A stretch of DNA of 47,969 bases from Sulfurimonadaceae bacterium (GTDB taxonomy: Bacteria > Campylobacterota > Campylobacteria > Campylobacterales > Sulfurimonadaceae), in NCBI GenBank assembly GCA_028683835.1, contig JAQUHB010000017.1:1-47969 (forward strand), given 5' to 3'. Below, piece after piece: positions 8,053 to 15,750 of the stretch; the first letter of the stretch is position 1; each line of letters begins with the position of its first letter. The notes under the pieces were generated by a model that did not search any database, had not been told where the DNA came from, and worked only from the letters and a program-made list of their open reading frames with translations. The position numbers were made by a program, and so were the translations under genes.

Positions 8053-9534
8053 TTATCGAAGCATTGTTTGTAAATCTTTTGCTAAATATTCATCAACAGC
8101 TTGAACATTTATATGTCCACTTTTATGCCAAACATATACCTCTTTTAAACCAAGTTGACCAAATCTAACCCATGCTAACAAATTAGTTCTTCCAAGTAAT
8201 GTAACTATATCTGCTCCATTTCCTGACCGTATACAAGCATCAGTTCCATCAATAAGACATAAGACACCATGTCCAACCAACAACATTCTTCTTACCTCAT
8301 GAACATCGGCAGACGGAATTGAATCTTTCCAATCTTTTTTATGATAAAAATGTACTTTCATTGTGTACATAAATCTTATCAGCAGTTCGTTTATCATAAC
8401 GGGAATAGCCATAGCCATACCGTGTCTAAAATCATACCCTTGCTCAAATACTTTGGTTGTTATAGTGGCAAATGTTTGTCTATCTTTTCCAAACGCACCA
8501 AAATCCATTAATTGTAATAAATTATAAAAAGGAATCGGAACTCCGCTACCTCTCCCTTGAGCTCCTGAACTACCTACCCAATCTGACATAATATGACCAA
8601 ACCAATTAGCAAAGCCACAAAATATTTTAGCTATAAAGTTGCCACCTTTTAGTTCAAAATTTTCTGTATCTATTGTAATTATTTGCCCATTATTTATAAA
8701 TGTAGATGTATTTGTAAACTGATTTAAAATAGAAAAGAAAAGCCCTATAATATCTGGTGAATGTCCTAGACTTTTTAAGTGGTGATTGGACATAGATAAA
8801 TTTTTTATTACTCCACCAGTTCCTTTTTTACCATTAGTAGTAGCTTGGTCGTAATTAATTTTAAATTTTTTTTCTAAAAAACCTATCGCACTAGCTGTTG
8901 TATTACTGCCCTTTGTAACTGCTTTTTCTTTGTTCCATCCTAAAAATTCAGCAAATTTTTCTGTTATTTTATTTGCTTGTTCATCTGCTATATTTCCTAG
9001 TTTACTATCCCCTGGAGCACCGACAAATAAAATATCTACTAATCCAGAAACAACACCACAAGTCCCTGCTATCATATAATCATATTTATCGCAATCTGCA
9101 TTTTTAAAAGTAAAATCTTCTTGAATTCTTTTTTCTAACTCTATCTTTTGAGATGTTGCCATAAGTTTTTCAAAAGGATCTTTATCGAAATCTATATTAT
9201 TTTTAAAAGCATATTTTTTCGCTAATCCTACATATTCATTCCAACTAATATCATCATCAATATCAAGTTTTTCAAGCTCTGATAAATAAGATATTTTTGA
9301 AGCTGTTTTCATTACATGTAGATTTTTATAATCTTCGTTGTAGACTATTTCATTATTGGAAGTGATTAAATTCTCCATATGTAAAAGCATCTTGTCAAGT
9401 TGTTCTTCATTTTCTTTTTGCTCTTGATTGATTGCTGATATGGCATTGCCAACTTGTGATACTTTGTCTTCTACTTGATTTAATTGATGTTTTTGTACTA
9501 ATAAAACTGAAGCTTTTTCATCTTGCTTATTCAT
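8053..9534 (-). CDS. Conserved-looking membrane-associated protein of unknown function, possibly YdjM-like hydrolase core
   Basis: 493 residues. An N-terminal charged coiled coil (about 10-65) and linker precede a glycine-rich hydrophobic core (about 150-470). The core has several possible membrane segments, at about 154-172, 262-276, 373-392 and 450-465. Histidines and acids cluster as NHHLKSLGHSPD (250-261) and GHIMSD (313-318), after GLVDILF (164-170). This spacing recalls YdjM/DUF457 membrane-bound metal-dependent hydrolases, but the likeness is by eye only. ATG 9534 overlaps the upstream stop by 4 nt (ATGA) and has AAGGA 8 nt before it, so the protein is translationally coupled to the PH/TerB-like protein and probably acts with it. 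No established function. Confidence 0.75.
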   Translation of the reverse strand: MNKQDEKASVLLVQKHQLNQVEDKVSQVGNAISAINQEQKENEEQLDKMLLHMENLITSNNEIVYNEDYKNLHVMKTASKISYLSELEKLDIDDDISWNEYVGLAKKYAFKNNIDFDKDPFEKLMATSQKIELEKRIQEDFTFKNADCDKYDYMIAGTCGVVSGLVDILFVGAPGDSKLGNIADEQANKITEKFAEFLGWNKEKAVTKGSNTTASAIGFLEKKFKINYDQATTNGKKGTGGVIKNLSMSNHHLKSLGHSPDIIGLFFSILNQFTNTSTFINNGQIITIDTENFELKGGNFIAKIFCGFANWFGHIMSDWVGSSGAQGRGSGVPIPFYNLLQLMDFGAFGKDRQTFATITTKVFEQGYDFRHGMAMAIPVMINELLIRFMYTMKVHFYHKKDWKDSIPSADVHEVRRMLLVGHGVLCLIDGTDACIRSGNGADIVTLLGRTNLLAWVRFGQLGLKEVYVWHKSGHINVQAVDEYLAKDLQTMLR

Positions 9535-11243
9535 CCAAAGAATCCTTTAATTTTTTTAAATCCTTCAGAAGTAGCGTCACCAATAGAATCCATATATTCA
9601 GAAGATTTGTTTTTAACTGTATTTTCTATTTCTCTCATTTTCACAATCCCTTCTGAAGTAACCTCGCTAACAGAATTTGCACGTACAGAAGATTTATTTT
9701 CAGTCATATTTTCTACTCTTAAATACTCTATAGATTCGAAGATTTGTGATAATTTATCTAAAGTATCAGTAGTCAAATTTTCTTTTAATGTATATTTATT
9801 TGGTTCTTTTAAATTTTCTTCATAATTTTCGATGATAAAATCAAAAATTACTTGTTGCTCAGGTTTTGAAGTTAAGCTTTTTATTTTTTGAATATCTATC
9901 ACATCAGGACATTTTAATTGGGCTAAAGTTCTGTCATAAGCATTTGATTTATTATCAACTGCTTGTAATGCACCTTGAAAACTGGACATTATTGATAGTA
10001 GCTTCTGTATTTTTTCACCTTGTTCATTATGTTCAGTAATAACCTCATTAAGCTTTTCTACAATAAAATTCATATCATCTATAATTAACGATATAGTTCT
10101 TTGACTTTGTTTTATTACATCTTGGAGCAAAATTTCACGTTTTTTATATTTATCTAGTTCATTGTCTCCAGAAAAATATCTAACGCCCTTATACGTGGCT
10201 ACGCTCAACAAACTTAATCCGGCTATGCCAGGAAGTAATAAAACTGACAAGCCTCCGGATATGTATAAAACAGGCTTTGGAATTCCTAAAGATTCTGCTT
10301 TTGCTGATAGTGCTTTCAATTGTGTATCGACCATGTCATCTGTAAGATTTTCTTTTAGAATTTTATGATCCAGTTTAACAGTTTCAATTGTAAATTCAAT
10401 CTCTTTATTAGTTAACTCCCAAACAGAAGTATTTTGATATAAAAATTTAAAATTACTGCACTCTTTATCATTTGTAGTGCTTAAGTATATATTTATTAAA
10501 TCTTTTATCAGAAACAACTTTATGGATTTAAAATCACTAATTTCACAATGAGTTTTTATGATTAATATTAAATTCTCTGTATGTTCAATGACATTTACAA
10601 TATCTGAAATATAGTTTTTTATTTCAAATCTTGATTCTTTAGAAAATTCTAGTCGTGTCATTAATAGAAATATTTCTGCTAATTCATTTTGATTAATGTT
10701 TTTATCATCGAAATAAGCCATATTAATGATAATTTTCACATAAGCTATTTTGATAATTTCAGACATTTCTATAAATTCATGAAGTTCAAGTGAACCTTGA
10801 TTCTCTTCATAAAAATTATCAAAATCTTTAATGATTTTATTGAGGATATTTGAAAACTCTTGATAGTTAAATGTCCCTAGAGCCTTTAAGATATATTCTT
10901 TACTGTTCATCATTATCAAGATATAGTGTTCTGTGCTTTCTTTTCCACTATTACTAACGGTTGTGTCTTTTTTATACTCAATACTAGTTATATCCTTATA
11001 AGGAAATTCTATTAATTCTCCATTATTATAAAGTATCTTTTCGCCTGTAAATACAAGCCCCTCTTTTGCACTACCGAGTAATGTAGTATCATATATAGCC
11101 AATATTGATTTGTGAAAGCTTTCACAATGAAATGCTTTAATTGCATTCTTTAATTTGCCATTCGGAATATTAGGAAAAATATACAAATCATTTTTAGCAA
11201 TCTTCTGTATATTTTCTTTTATAAATAAATTAACATTTTTCAT
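9531..11243 (-). CDS. Multidomain protein: PH-like, TerB-like, hydrophobic hairpin, coiled coil
   Basis: 570 residues. The N-terminal segment (about 35-140) has the pattern of bacterial PH domains (LLGSAKEGLVFTGEKILYNN, then FPYKDITSIEY). Residues about 160-300 are helical, with an acidic turn DDKNINQNELAEI resembling TerB-like domains. A Gly/Leu-rich hydrophobic hairpin (326-350) could insert in a membrane. A coiled coil (about 365-430) follows. The C-terminus carries a duplicated unit of about 25 residues (NKSS...TSEG..K, at 516-540 and 545-567). RBS GAGGT precedes ATG 11243. The 290-nt gap upstream suggests it may have its own promoter. PH and TerB-like assignments are tentative. Confidence 0.75.
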   Translation of the reverse strand: MKNVNLFIKENIQKIAKNDLYIFPNIPNGKLKNAIKAFHCESFHKSILAIYDTTLLGSAKEGLVFTGEKILYNNGELIEFPYKDITSIEYKKDTTVSNSGKESTEHYILIMMNSKEYILKALGTFNYQEFSNILNKIIKDFDNFYEENQGSLELHEFIEMSEIIKIAYVKIIINMAYFDDKNINQNELAEIFLLMTRLEFSKESRFEIKNYISDIVNVIEHTENLILIIKTHCEISDFKSIKLFLIKDLINIYLSTTNDKECSNFKFLYQNTSVWELTNKEIEFTIETVKLDHKILKENLTDDMVDTQLKALSAKAESLGIPKPVLYISGGLSVLLLPGIAGLSLLSVATYKGVRYFSGDNELDKYKKREILLQDVIKQSQRTISLIIDDMNFIVEKLNEVITEHNEQGEKIQKLLSIMSSFQGALQAVDNKSNAYDRTLAQLKCPDVIDIQKIKSLTSKPEQQVIFDFIIENYEENLKEPNKYTLKENLTTDTLDKLSQIFESIEYLRVENMTENKSSVRANSVSEVTSEGIVKMREIENTVKNKSSEYMDSIGDATSEGFKKIKGFFG

Positions 11244-11360
11244 ATAACCTCATTTCTATATTTTATTTAAATATTACATATTATAACAAAAATTACTAGT
11301 TCAAAAGCAGATTTGAAAATTGCCAAGTTCATAAGAAAAACTCATAATGGAGGGATTCTT

Positions 11361-11489
11361 ATGAAAGAGAAAATAATTTTTTGTTTAGTGGATAATTTAT
11401 TAAAGATAATGTACATGCAAAGATTTGTACACATAGATATTTTCATAGAAACTATTAAAATAGCGTACATCAATTTTATATGGATATGA
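11361..11489 (+). CDS. Possible 42-residue small protein on the opposite strand
   Basis: ATG 11361 has a GGAGGG site 6 nt upstream, a far better Shine-Dalgarno than chance would usually give here. The frame is open for 42 codons to TGA 11487-11489 and encodes a hydrophobic/basic peptide (MKEKIIFCLVDNLLKIMYMQ and on). It lies in the 290-nt gap between two minus-strand cassette genes. A perfect 9-bp inverted repeat, TGGATATGA/TCATATCCA (11481-11505), starts at its last codons but has no T-run. No family is recognised. It may be spurious. Confidence 0.3.
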   Translation: MKEKIIFCLVDNLLKIMYMQRFVHIDIFIETIKIAYINFIWI

Positions 11490-11533
11490 AGCGCTATCAT
11501 ATCCAAGTGATTACAGCCACTTATCGACCATAG

Positions 11534-11896
11534 TTATATGATGATCCCAACTAGTTTTGCGTATGTTGCAGGAATACTAAGTTTTCTATCTATAAAATAA
11601 AGTGCTAGTACAGTATTAACCCATTCTCTGGAGGTTACAATCTCACCAAGTTCTATAAAGCCTTCATTGTTTTCTGTACTGATTTTATACTCTTTGATTT
11701 CAATCTTTAAAGGTTCTACTTCACCTTTTAACATCACTTCCATCTCTATTGTTTTATTATTTGAATCTAACCGAAATTTCAACATCTCTCCTTTTATATC
11801 TTTAATATAGTGATTCAGCGCTTTTTGTGCAACAAATGAAACACTGTTATCTTTCACACTTCCAAATGTATCAGATATTTTTTTTACTAATTCCAT
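11534..11896 (-). CDS. Unknown 120-residue protein of the WYL cassette
   Basis: The protein has an N-terminal helical stretch (VKKISDTFGSVKDNSVSFVAQKALNHYI) and a beta-rich middle with alternating residues (MLKFRLDSNNKTIEMEVMLKG, about 38-58). It ends in a more hydrophobic helix (EWVNTVLALYFIDRKLSIPATYAKLVGIII). There is no signal peptide. RBS AAGGAAAG lies 3 nt before ATG 11896, and the zinc-ribbon gene ends 9 nt upstream, so the two are in one operon. I do not recognise the family. The amphipathic strand block might bind lipid or a hydrophobic partner, which is speculation. Confidence 0.7.
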   Translation of the reverse strand: MELVKKISDTFGSVKDNSVSFVAQKALNHYIKDIKGEMLKFRLDSNNKTIEMEVMLKGEVEPLKIEIKEYKISTENNEGFIELGEIVTSREWVNTVLALYFIDRKLSIPATYAKLVGIII

Positions 11897-11905
11897 CTTC
11901 TTTCC

Positions 11906-12094
11906 TTATTTATTAAAATCAAGCAATTTATCAAAAAATGACAACTCTACTTTCTTCATTTCTGTTTTACATTTTGGACAGATATTATTAAGTTCTTTAA
12001 AATCTGTCGAATCCAGACAGTCACTTTTTAATTTAACAATTCTGCTGTATCCGCATGTTGGGCATTTATATTTGAATGGTGGGGGCTTAATCAT
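11906..12094 (-). CDS. Small zinc-ribbon protein
   Basis: 62 residues with two CxxC knuckles (C11-C14 in CPTCGYS and C39-C42 in CPKCKTE) spaced as in rubredoxin-like zinc ribbons, so one structural zinc is expected. It lies 53 nt after the 199-residue gene and 9 nt before the 120-residue gene, in the same operon. Similar small ribbons serve as adaptors or nucleic-acid binders. No specific role can be assigned. Confidence 0.75.
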   Translation of the reverse strand: MIKPPPFKYKCPTCGYSRIVKLKSDCLDSTDFKELNNICPKCKTEMKKVELSFFDKLLDFNK

Positions 12095-12147
12095 TTTTTG
12101 CCTACTTTTTTTTAATTTTGTAACGCATAGTGAGTTTAAAAGGATAT

Positions 12148-12747
12148 TTAAGAGATTATGTCTTTTCCAATTTTCTCAAAAATTCTTTTTAGTGTTCTAT
12201 TTATTGTCACACTATCAAAGCTTATAGGTAACTGGATTATGTCATATATTCTATCGTTTAATAAGATAATATGTTGCAAACAATTTCTTTCTTTTTCGCT
12301 ATAAGTGCTGTAATCATTTGATCTTGCAAGAAGAGTATCAAGGCTATCGAGTTTCATATTCAAATGTTCTTGAGCTTTTTGTAGAATGACAATAAACTCT
12401 CCAATTTTTTTACTATTTTCATCTGTTAGAGCAAGTTGATTGTATTTATCATCATCTGATTCAAATGAAGGAAATTCGATAGTTCTTCCAATATTTGTTA
12501 TCTCACTGAGAGCAAGATTGACCTCTTTTAGAGTCGTTACATGTAAAGAGTACTTTACGCTTTCATACTCTTCTAATATATTTTTTGGATTCTCATTATG
12601 ATGTTGAAATTTATCAATTAGATCAACAAAAATATTCTTTCGAGTAAGCTTGCAAAGATCAAATTGACCATTATTTTCATCACAGTATCTTTTAAGTCCA
12701 TATCCTGCCGTTGCCAGTGCTACTCCACCGAGTACAAGTCGTAACAT
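12148..12747 (-). CDS. Unknown protein with N-terminal membrane anchor, first gene behind operator copy 2
   Basis: 199 residues. One N-terminal hydrophobic segment (about 3-18, LRLVLGGVALATAGYG) ends in a Lys-Arg stop, so a cytoplasmic, membrane-tethered, all-helical domain is likely (about 40-199). It is rich in Leu/Ile heptads and has two to three possible coiled-coil helices. RBS TAGGAG lies 6 nt before ATG 12747. Operator copy 2 is centred 55 nt upstream, so this gene opens a unit continuing through the zinc ribbon and the 120-residue protein. I recognise no family. Confidence 0.75.
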   Translation of the reverse strand: MLRLVLGGVALATAGYGLKRYCDENNGQFDLCKLTRKNIFVDLIDKFQHHNENPKNILEEYESVKYSLHVTTLKEVNLALSEITNIGRTIEFPSFESDDDKYNQLALTDENSKKIGEFIVILQKAQEHLNMKLDSLDTLLARSNDYSTYSEKERNCLQHIILLNDRIYDIIQLPISFDSVTINRTLKRIFEKIGKDIIS

Positions 12748-12793
12748 TTTCCACTCCTAATTTTTATTTATATTAGAAGCTTATCGGTGCCAT

Positions 12794-12813
12794 ATGACAG
12801 GTTATGTCGTTTT
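12794..12813 (-). promoter_or_regulatory. WYL-cassette operator, copy 2
   Basis: ATGACAGGTTATGTCGTTTT on the plus strand, identical to copy 1. The palindrome centre (12802) falls on the stop codon of the WYL regulator gene and lies 55 nt before ATG 12747. A -10-like TATAAA follows 22 nt after the palindrome on the minus strand, so the site would overlap the -35 region. Confidence 0.8.
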
Positions 12814-13695
12814 TAAATATTCTTGTAGCGTTTTGTTTAGCTTTTCTTGTAAATAGCTTGGAGATGTGATTTTTATATAGGGAAGCCAATATTTGACAAT
12901 ATTTATGATCTCATCATCGTAAGAGACTTTTGTAGAGAGTATGAGCTTATCTTCTGTTTGTTCGATGATCTTTTTATTTGGAAGAACTTCTTTACGCAAA
13001 AAATACTCTTTTGCACTGTTATCGATTGCAAGTGTCACTTCTATAGTAGTTTGAGAAAACCAATTGATCTCATTTTTATCTATCATTTTTACAAACTCGT
13101 CATTAGGAACAAACTTCTTATCTTCAAGAGCTTTAAGATTTGAGATCTTATTGAACGTGTAGGTCTTTAATACGCCGTCTTCATCTGCTGCAAGATACCA
13201 AATACCATTATTACTTACTAGCTTATAGGGATTAACTTCTCTTTGTTTTTCATTATATTGAAATTCAATACACCAATGATGTAAGATAGCGGCACTGACA
13301 TTTTCAAATTCATCTGTTTTATGGTGTAGACTCTCAAAACTTTGGTTTCTAACCAAATATGCTTTGTTGATTTTGCTATTGAGGATATCCGTTATAAAAC
13401 CATTATTTAATGATGGGTACAGAGATTTGATGCCACTGATTACTGCAAAATTTTTGATATCTTCAAAGTTGAGTTTACCAAGAGCATAACTGTCTAAAAA
13501 ATAATAGTCTTGCTCTCTTACAATAGGCAAAAATTGTAGTCTCTCATTGAGATCTCTTTGTATAGTTCTCTTATTGACATTGAATTCCACTACCAGATCA
13601 TCAACGGTAAATCTTTCTCCACCATTAAATTTTGTAAGTATCAAGGCTAGTCTATTAGCTATTTTGTCATGCGATTCTTTTGCACTGCTGCTCAT
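12802..13695 (-). CDS. WYL-domain transcriptional regulator (HTH-WYL-WCX)
   Basis: 297 residues with the standard YafY-type layout. An N-terminal winged HTH (about 16-58, with DDLVVEFNVNKRTIQRDL) is followed by a WYL domain (about 136-192, carrying the name motif W166-Y167-L168). A C-terminal WCX extension spans about 215-293. WYL proteins sense ligands such as nucleic acids or nucleotides, and several (BrxR, CapW) control anti-phage loci. Three copies of one palindrome, one upstream of this gene's unit, make it the likely binder, with autoregulation. Whether it represses or activates cannot be told. It follows a 46-residue membrane protein by 119 nt. Confidence 0.92.
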   Translation of the reverse strand: MSSSAKESHDKIANRLALILTKFNGGERFTVDDLVVEFNVNKRTIQRDLNERLQFLPIVREQDYYFLDSYALGKLNFEDIKNFAVISGIKSLYPSLNNGFITDILNSKINKAYLVRNQSFESLHHKTDEFENVSAAILHHWCIEFQYNEKQREVNPYKLVSNNGIWYLAADEDGVLKTYTFNKISNLKALEDKKFVPNDEFVKMIDKNEINWFSQTTIEVTLAIDNSAKEYFLRKEVLPNKKIIEQTEDKLILSTKVSYDDEIINIVKYWLPYIKITSPSYLQEKLNKTLQEYLKTT

Positions 13696-13814
13696 GGCAA
13701 TCTCTTTTTTATTTGGGGATTGAGGATTTTATCTGTAATGCGATGAAGTACTTATTAAAAAGCGGAGCTTGAATTTATCAAAAATCAATACTTCTACATA
13801 AAGGCAACACTACT

Positions 13815-13955
13815 TTATTGTTTTACAAATAGATCTTTAAAAAAGAAGTAGATACTAAATATAACAAAAAAAATTGTTTGAATAACTTTTACTATCGCCA
13901 AAATGCTCAATACAACTACAAGGCATAATAGAATCACCAAGATAGCATTTATCAT
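13815..13955 (-). CDS. 46-residue membrane protein, first gene behind operator copy 3
   Basis: ATG 13955 is preceded by AGGAGA with 5-nt spacing, and the frame runs 46 codons to TAA 13815. The product is almost entirely hydrophobic, with a helix at about 4-25 (AILVILLCLVVVLSILAIV) and a Phe-rich second half ending KDLFVKQ. It therefore probably forms one or two membrane spans. Operator copy 3 is centred exactly 55 nt upstream, the same spacing as copy 2 to its gene. Position and ribosome site support a real gene. The function is unknown, and candidates are a toxin-like or membrane-stress peptide. Confidence 0.65.
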   Translation of the reverse strand: MINAILVILLCLVVVLSILAIVKVIQTIFFVIFSIYFFFKDLFVKQ

Positions 13956-14086
13956 TCTTTTCTCCTATATATTTTTATAGTGATAAGTATAGAAGCAAAG
14001 AATGACAGGATATGTCGTTTTGTGTATAGTTTATGAGGGCTAACGCCCTCAGTGAGAAAAGGAAAACTTCTTATAAATATTACACG
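13956..14086. other. Promoter region of the WYL regulator unit
   Basis: 131 nt between the small membrane protein start and the DUF2958 gene stop. It holds operator copy 3 and a TATAAA-like hexamer, followed by the AGGAGA ribosome site. No terminator with a T-run was recognised for the DUF2958 gene. The phrase 'gagggctaacgccctc' (about 14035-14050) is a short hairpin that could serve. Confidence 0.5.
14002..14021 (-). promoter_or_regulatory. WYL-cassette operator, copy 3
   Basis: ATGACAGGATATGTCGTTTT on the plus strand, one base different from copies 1 and 2 and in the central spacer only, so the GACA/TGTC arms are kept. The palindrome centre (14010) is 55 nt before ATG 13955. A TATAAA-like -10 follows 23 nt after the palindrome on the minus strand. 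It probably gives autoregulation of the WYL regulator. Confidence 0.78.
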
Positions 14087-14398
14087 TTATTCTCGCTCAT
14101 CTTCTTTGATTTTGGATAATGATGTTGGCTTAAACGATAAATCTCGCTCTACTGCTACACCGAGTGAACCACGAATCGATTCTAACTCTTCAAGGGAAAA
14201 ATAGCCAAGCTCACTCTCTAATCCTTGTACATAGCCGAAACAAGTTGTTGCATCGGCTTTTGATAACTCTATAATATACCAAGTCCAGTTTGCATCTGGT
14301 GTGAAGAGTTTGATATGGCATATTGGGTCTTTTATATCTTCCGTCTCATAAAGATCAGGAAGACTGTTTAACAGTGATTGCGGAATAAGCTTACTCAT
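14087..14398 (-). CDS. DUF2958 domain protein
   Basis: 103 residues from ATG 14398, chosen because it sits 1 nt after the Rad52 stop with AGGCGG upstream. A longer reading would run deep into Rad52. The sequence shows the DUF2958 signature: LIPQSLLNSLPDLYETE, then FTPDANWTWYIIE, GYVQGLESELGYFSLEEL and VERDLSFKP. DUF2958 proteins are common on plasmids, conjugative elements and prophages and have no known biochemical role. It is the last gene of the recombination operon. Confidence 0.85.
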   Translation of the reverse strand: MSKLIPQSLLNSLPDLYETEDIKDPICHIKLFTPDANWTWYIIELSKADATTCFGYVQGLESELGYFSLEELESIRGSLGVAVERDLSFKPTSLSKIKEDERE

Positions 14399-14399
14399 C

Positions 14400-15134
14400 T
14401 TATGCCGCCTGTTGTTCGGTGATTGGCTTATACCACTGTTTGGAAGCAGCGTCCCATCTAAAACCATAAGCCTTAATACTATCTTTCTTTGCAAATATAT
14501 CATCTCCCAATACTATAAGCTTATTTCCTTTTTGCATAACACTCAGACCTATATTAAAGAGTGATGCGTAATCTTGCGATGCAGAATTGTGAATCGGTTG
14601 TGTTTGTGGTACAGGTTGTTGGTGATTTTGTGAAGCGTTCTGATGCGAGTGTGGAGCTGGTTTATTTTCTGAAAGTTGCTTTGCATTGGTATAATCAACA
14701 TCTTTTTGTTCTGGATCATACAAAGGATTACCCAGAGAATTTCCAAACGATTTAGCAGTTCTTTTAAGAGCATCCGAAATACTAGCCTTGCTCGCCGTTT
14801 CCATGGCTTCACCTATTGTCTTTGCGATTGACACAGAGATACCGTTATCTTCGCGAATGATATAATTCTTATGGTTTGTATCCCAGATTTTTAATCTAAC
14901 TATCGCTGAAAAAGTCACAACATGATTTCCGTTTTGATTAGTTGTAGAATTTAGCATTTCAAGCTTTTTAACGAGTGTTTCCCATCCATCATATCCGAAT
15001 ATGAGATTAAGGGTATTCACAATGTCAAATGTAGGAATATAGCTAAAGACGCGTCCGGCTTTCTCTAATGTTTTAACTCTTGAACCATCTAATGGATAGC
15101 TCAAAAGTTTCTGTTGTCGATCATTGAAAAACAT
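14400..15134 (-). CDS. Rad52/Rad22-type single-strand annealing protein
   Basis: 244 residues. Residues 1-140 match the Rad52 annealing core, with a GYDGWET motif (47-53) and the family-defining KASISDALKRTAKSFG (116-131), followed by NSLGNPLYD. Such proteins anneal complementary single strands in phage and plasmid recombination. The middle (150-195) is a Gln/His-rich linker, and the C-terminus (about 200-244) has YGFRWDAASKQWYK, a short domain often seen on mobile-element proteins. RBS AAGGAGAT precedes ATG 15134. It lies 15 nt after the Gp157-like gene and 1 nt before DUF2958. The assignment is firm. Confidence 0.88.
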   Translation of the reverse strand: MFFNDRQQKLLSYPLDGSRVKTLEKAGRVFSYIPTFDIVNTLNLIFGYDGWETLVKKLEMLNSTTNQNGNHVVTFSAIVRLKIWDTNHKNYIIREDNGISVSIAKTIGEAMETASKASISDALKRTAKSFGNSLGNPLYDPEQKDVDYTNAKQLSENKPAPHSHQNASQNHQQPVPQTQPIHNSASQDYASLFNIGLSVMQKGNKLIVLGDDIFAKKDSIKAYGFRWDAASKQWYKPITEQQAA

Positions 15135-15149
15135 AGTAATATCTCCTTT

Positions 15150-15740
15150 TTATGCCGCTTTTTGATTCTCGACTAATGAGACCAGTTCATCAGCTTGTGT
15201 GACTGTGGTGCGCTTTACATTGACTTTGATCTTTGCGGGAGTGGTGATAATCTTAGACTCAATTGCAACATATTGATCTAGCTCCTCCATTCCCTCAATA
15301 CTCATCATCGCTAGCTCAATTGCGGCGATATCAGGTTCATATTTGATATAGCCTAAGCCCATCACTGCCTTTTCATCAAGTATTTTCAAAGAAAGCTTAG
15401 TTTTTGAGGTTTGAGGTGCTAGTGTAAGAGAGCTGATGATATTGCCATCTATTCTATCTATGCCGTTACTTTCAAATATGGAAGCAATGATCTCTTTGGA
15501 TAATTCAAAAGCTTCTGATAGTCTCTTTTTTAGAGATTGTAGTTCTTGTATATCTTTTGAAAGCGTTTCTATCTTTGTTTGTATCTCTAAAATTGAGAGT
15601 CCAACGAAGTCTGCTCTTTGGTGATAAGGCTTAGTGGTGTCTTGCAAAATTGAGCGGATGTAATCCATAAAGTACTCAGGAGAGCTCTCTTTTGAAATGC
15701 GTTCCATCTGTGATTGCAGTCTTGTGTTTACGAGTTTCAT
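15150..15740 (-). CDS. Gp157-like phage protein (coiled coil)
   Basis: 196 residues. A helical N-terminus is followed by a strong coiled coil (about 48-90, IQTKIETLSKDIQELQSLKKRL). The beta-rich tail, SSLTLAPQTSKTKLSL and KIKVNVKRTTVTQADEL, resembles siphovirus Gp157 family proteins, which lie next to phage annealing proteins and have been linked to resisting host nucleases. Position just before Rad52 fits this. RBS AAGGAG precedes ATG 15740. The similarity is by pattern only, so the name is moderate. Confidence 0.6.
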   Translation of the reverse strand: MKLVNTRLQSQMERISKESSPEYFMDYIRSILQDTTKPYHQRADFVGLSILEIQTKIETLSKDIQELQSLKKRLSEAFELSKEIIASIFESNGIDRIDGNIISSLTLAPQTSKTKLSLKILDEKAVMGLGYIKYEPDIAAIELAMMSIEGMEELDQYVAIESKIITTPAKIKVNVKRTTVTQADELVSLVENQKAA

Positions 15741-15750
15741 GTTTTTCTCC

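Noticed and set aside
11411-11432. TGTACA-N10-TGTACA pair as an operator for the 570-residue gene
   Set aside because: It lies inside the candidate small ORF, TGTACA is a short self-palindrome that recurs by chance in A+T-rich DNA, and no second set occurs nearby.
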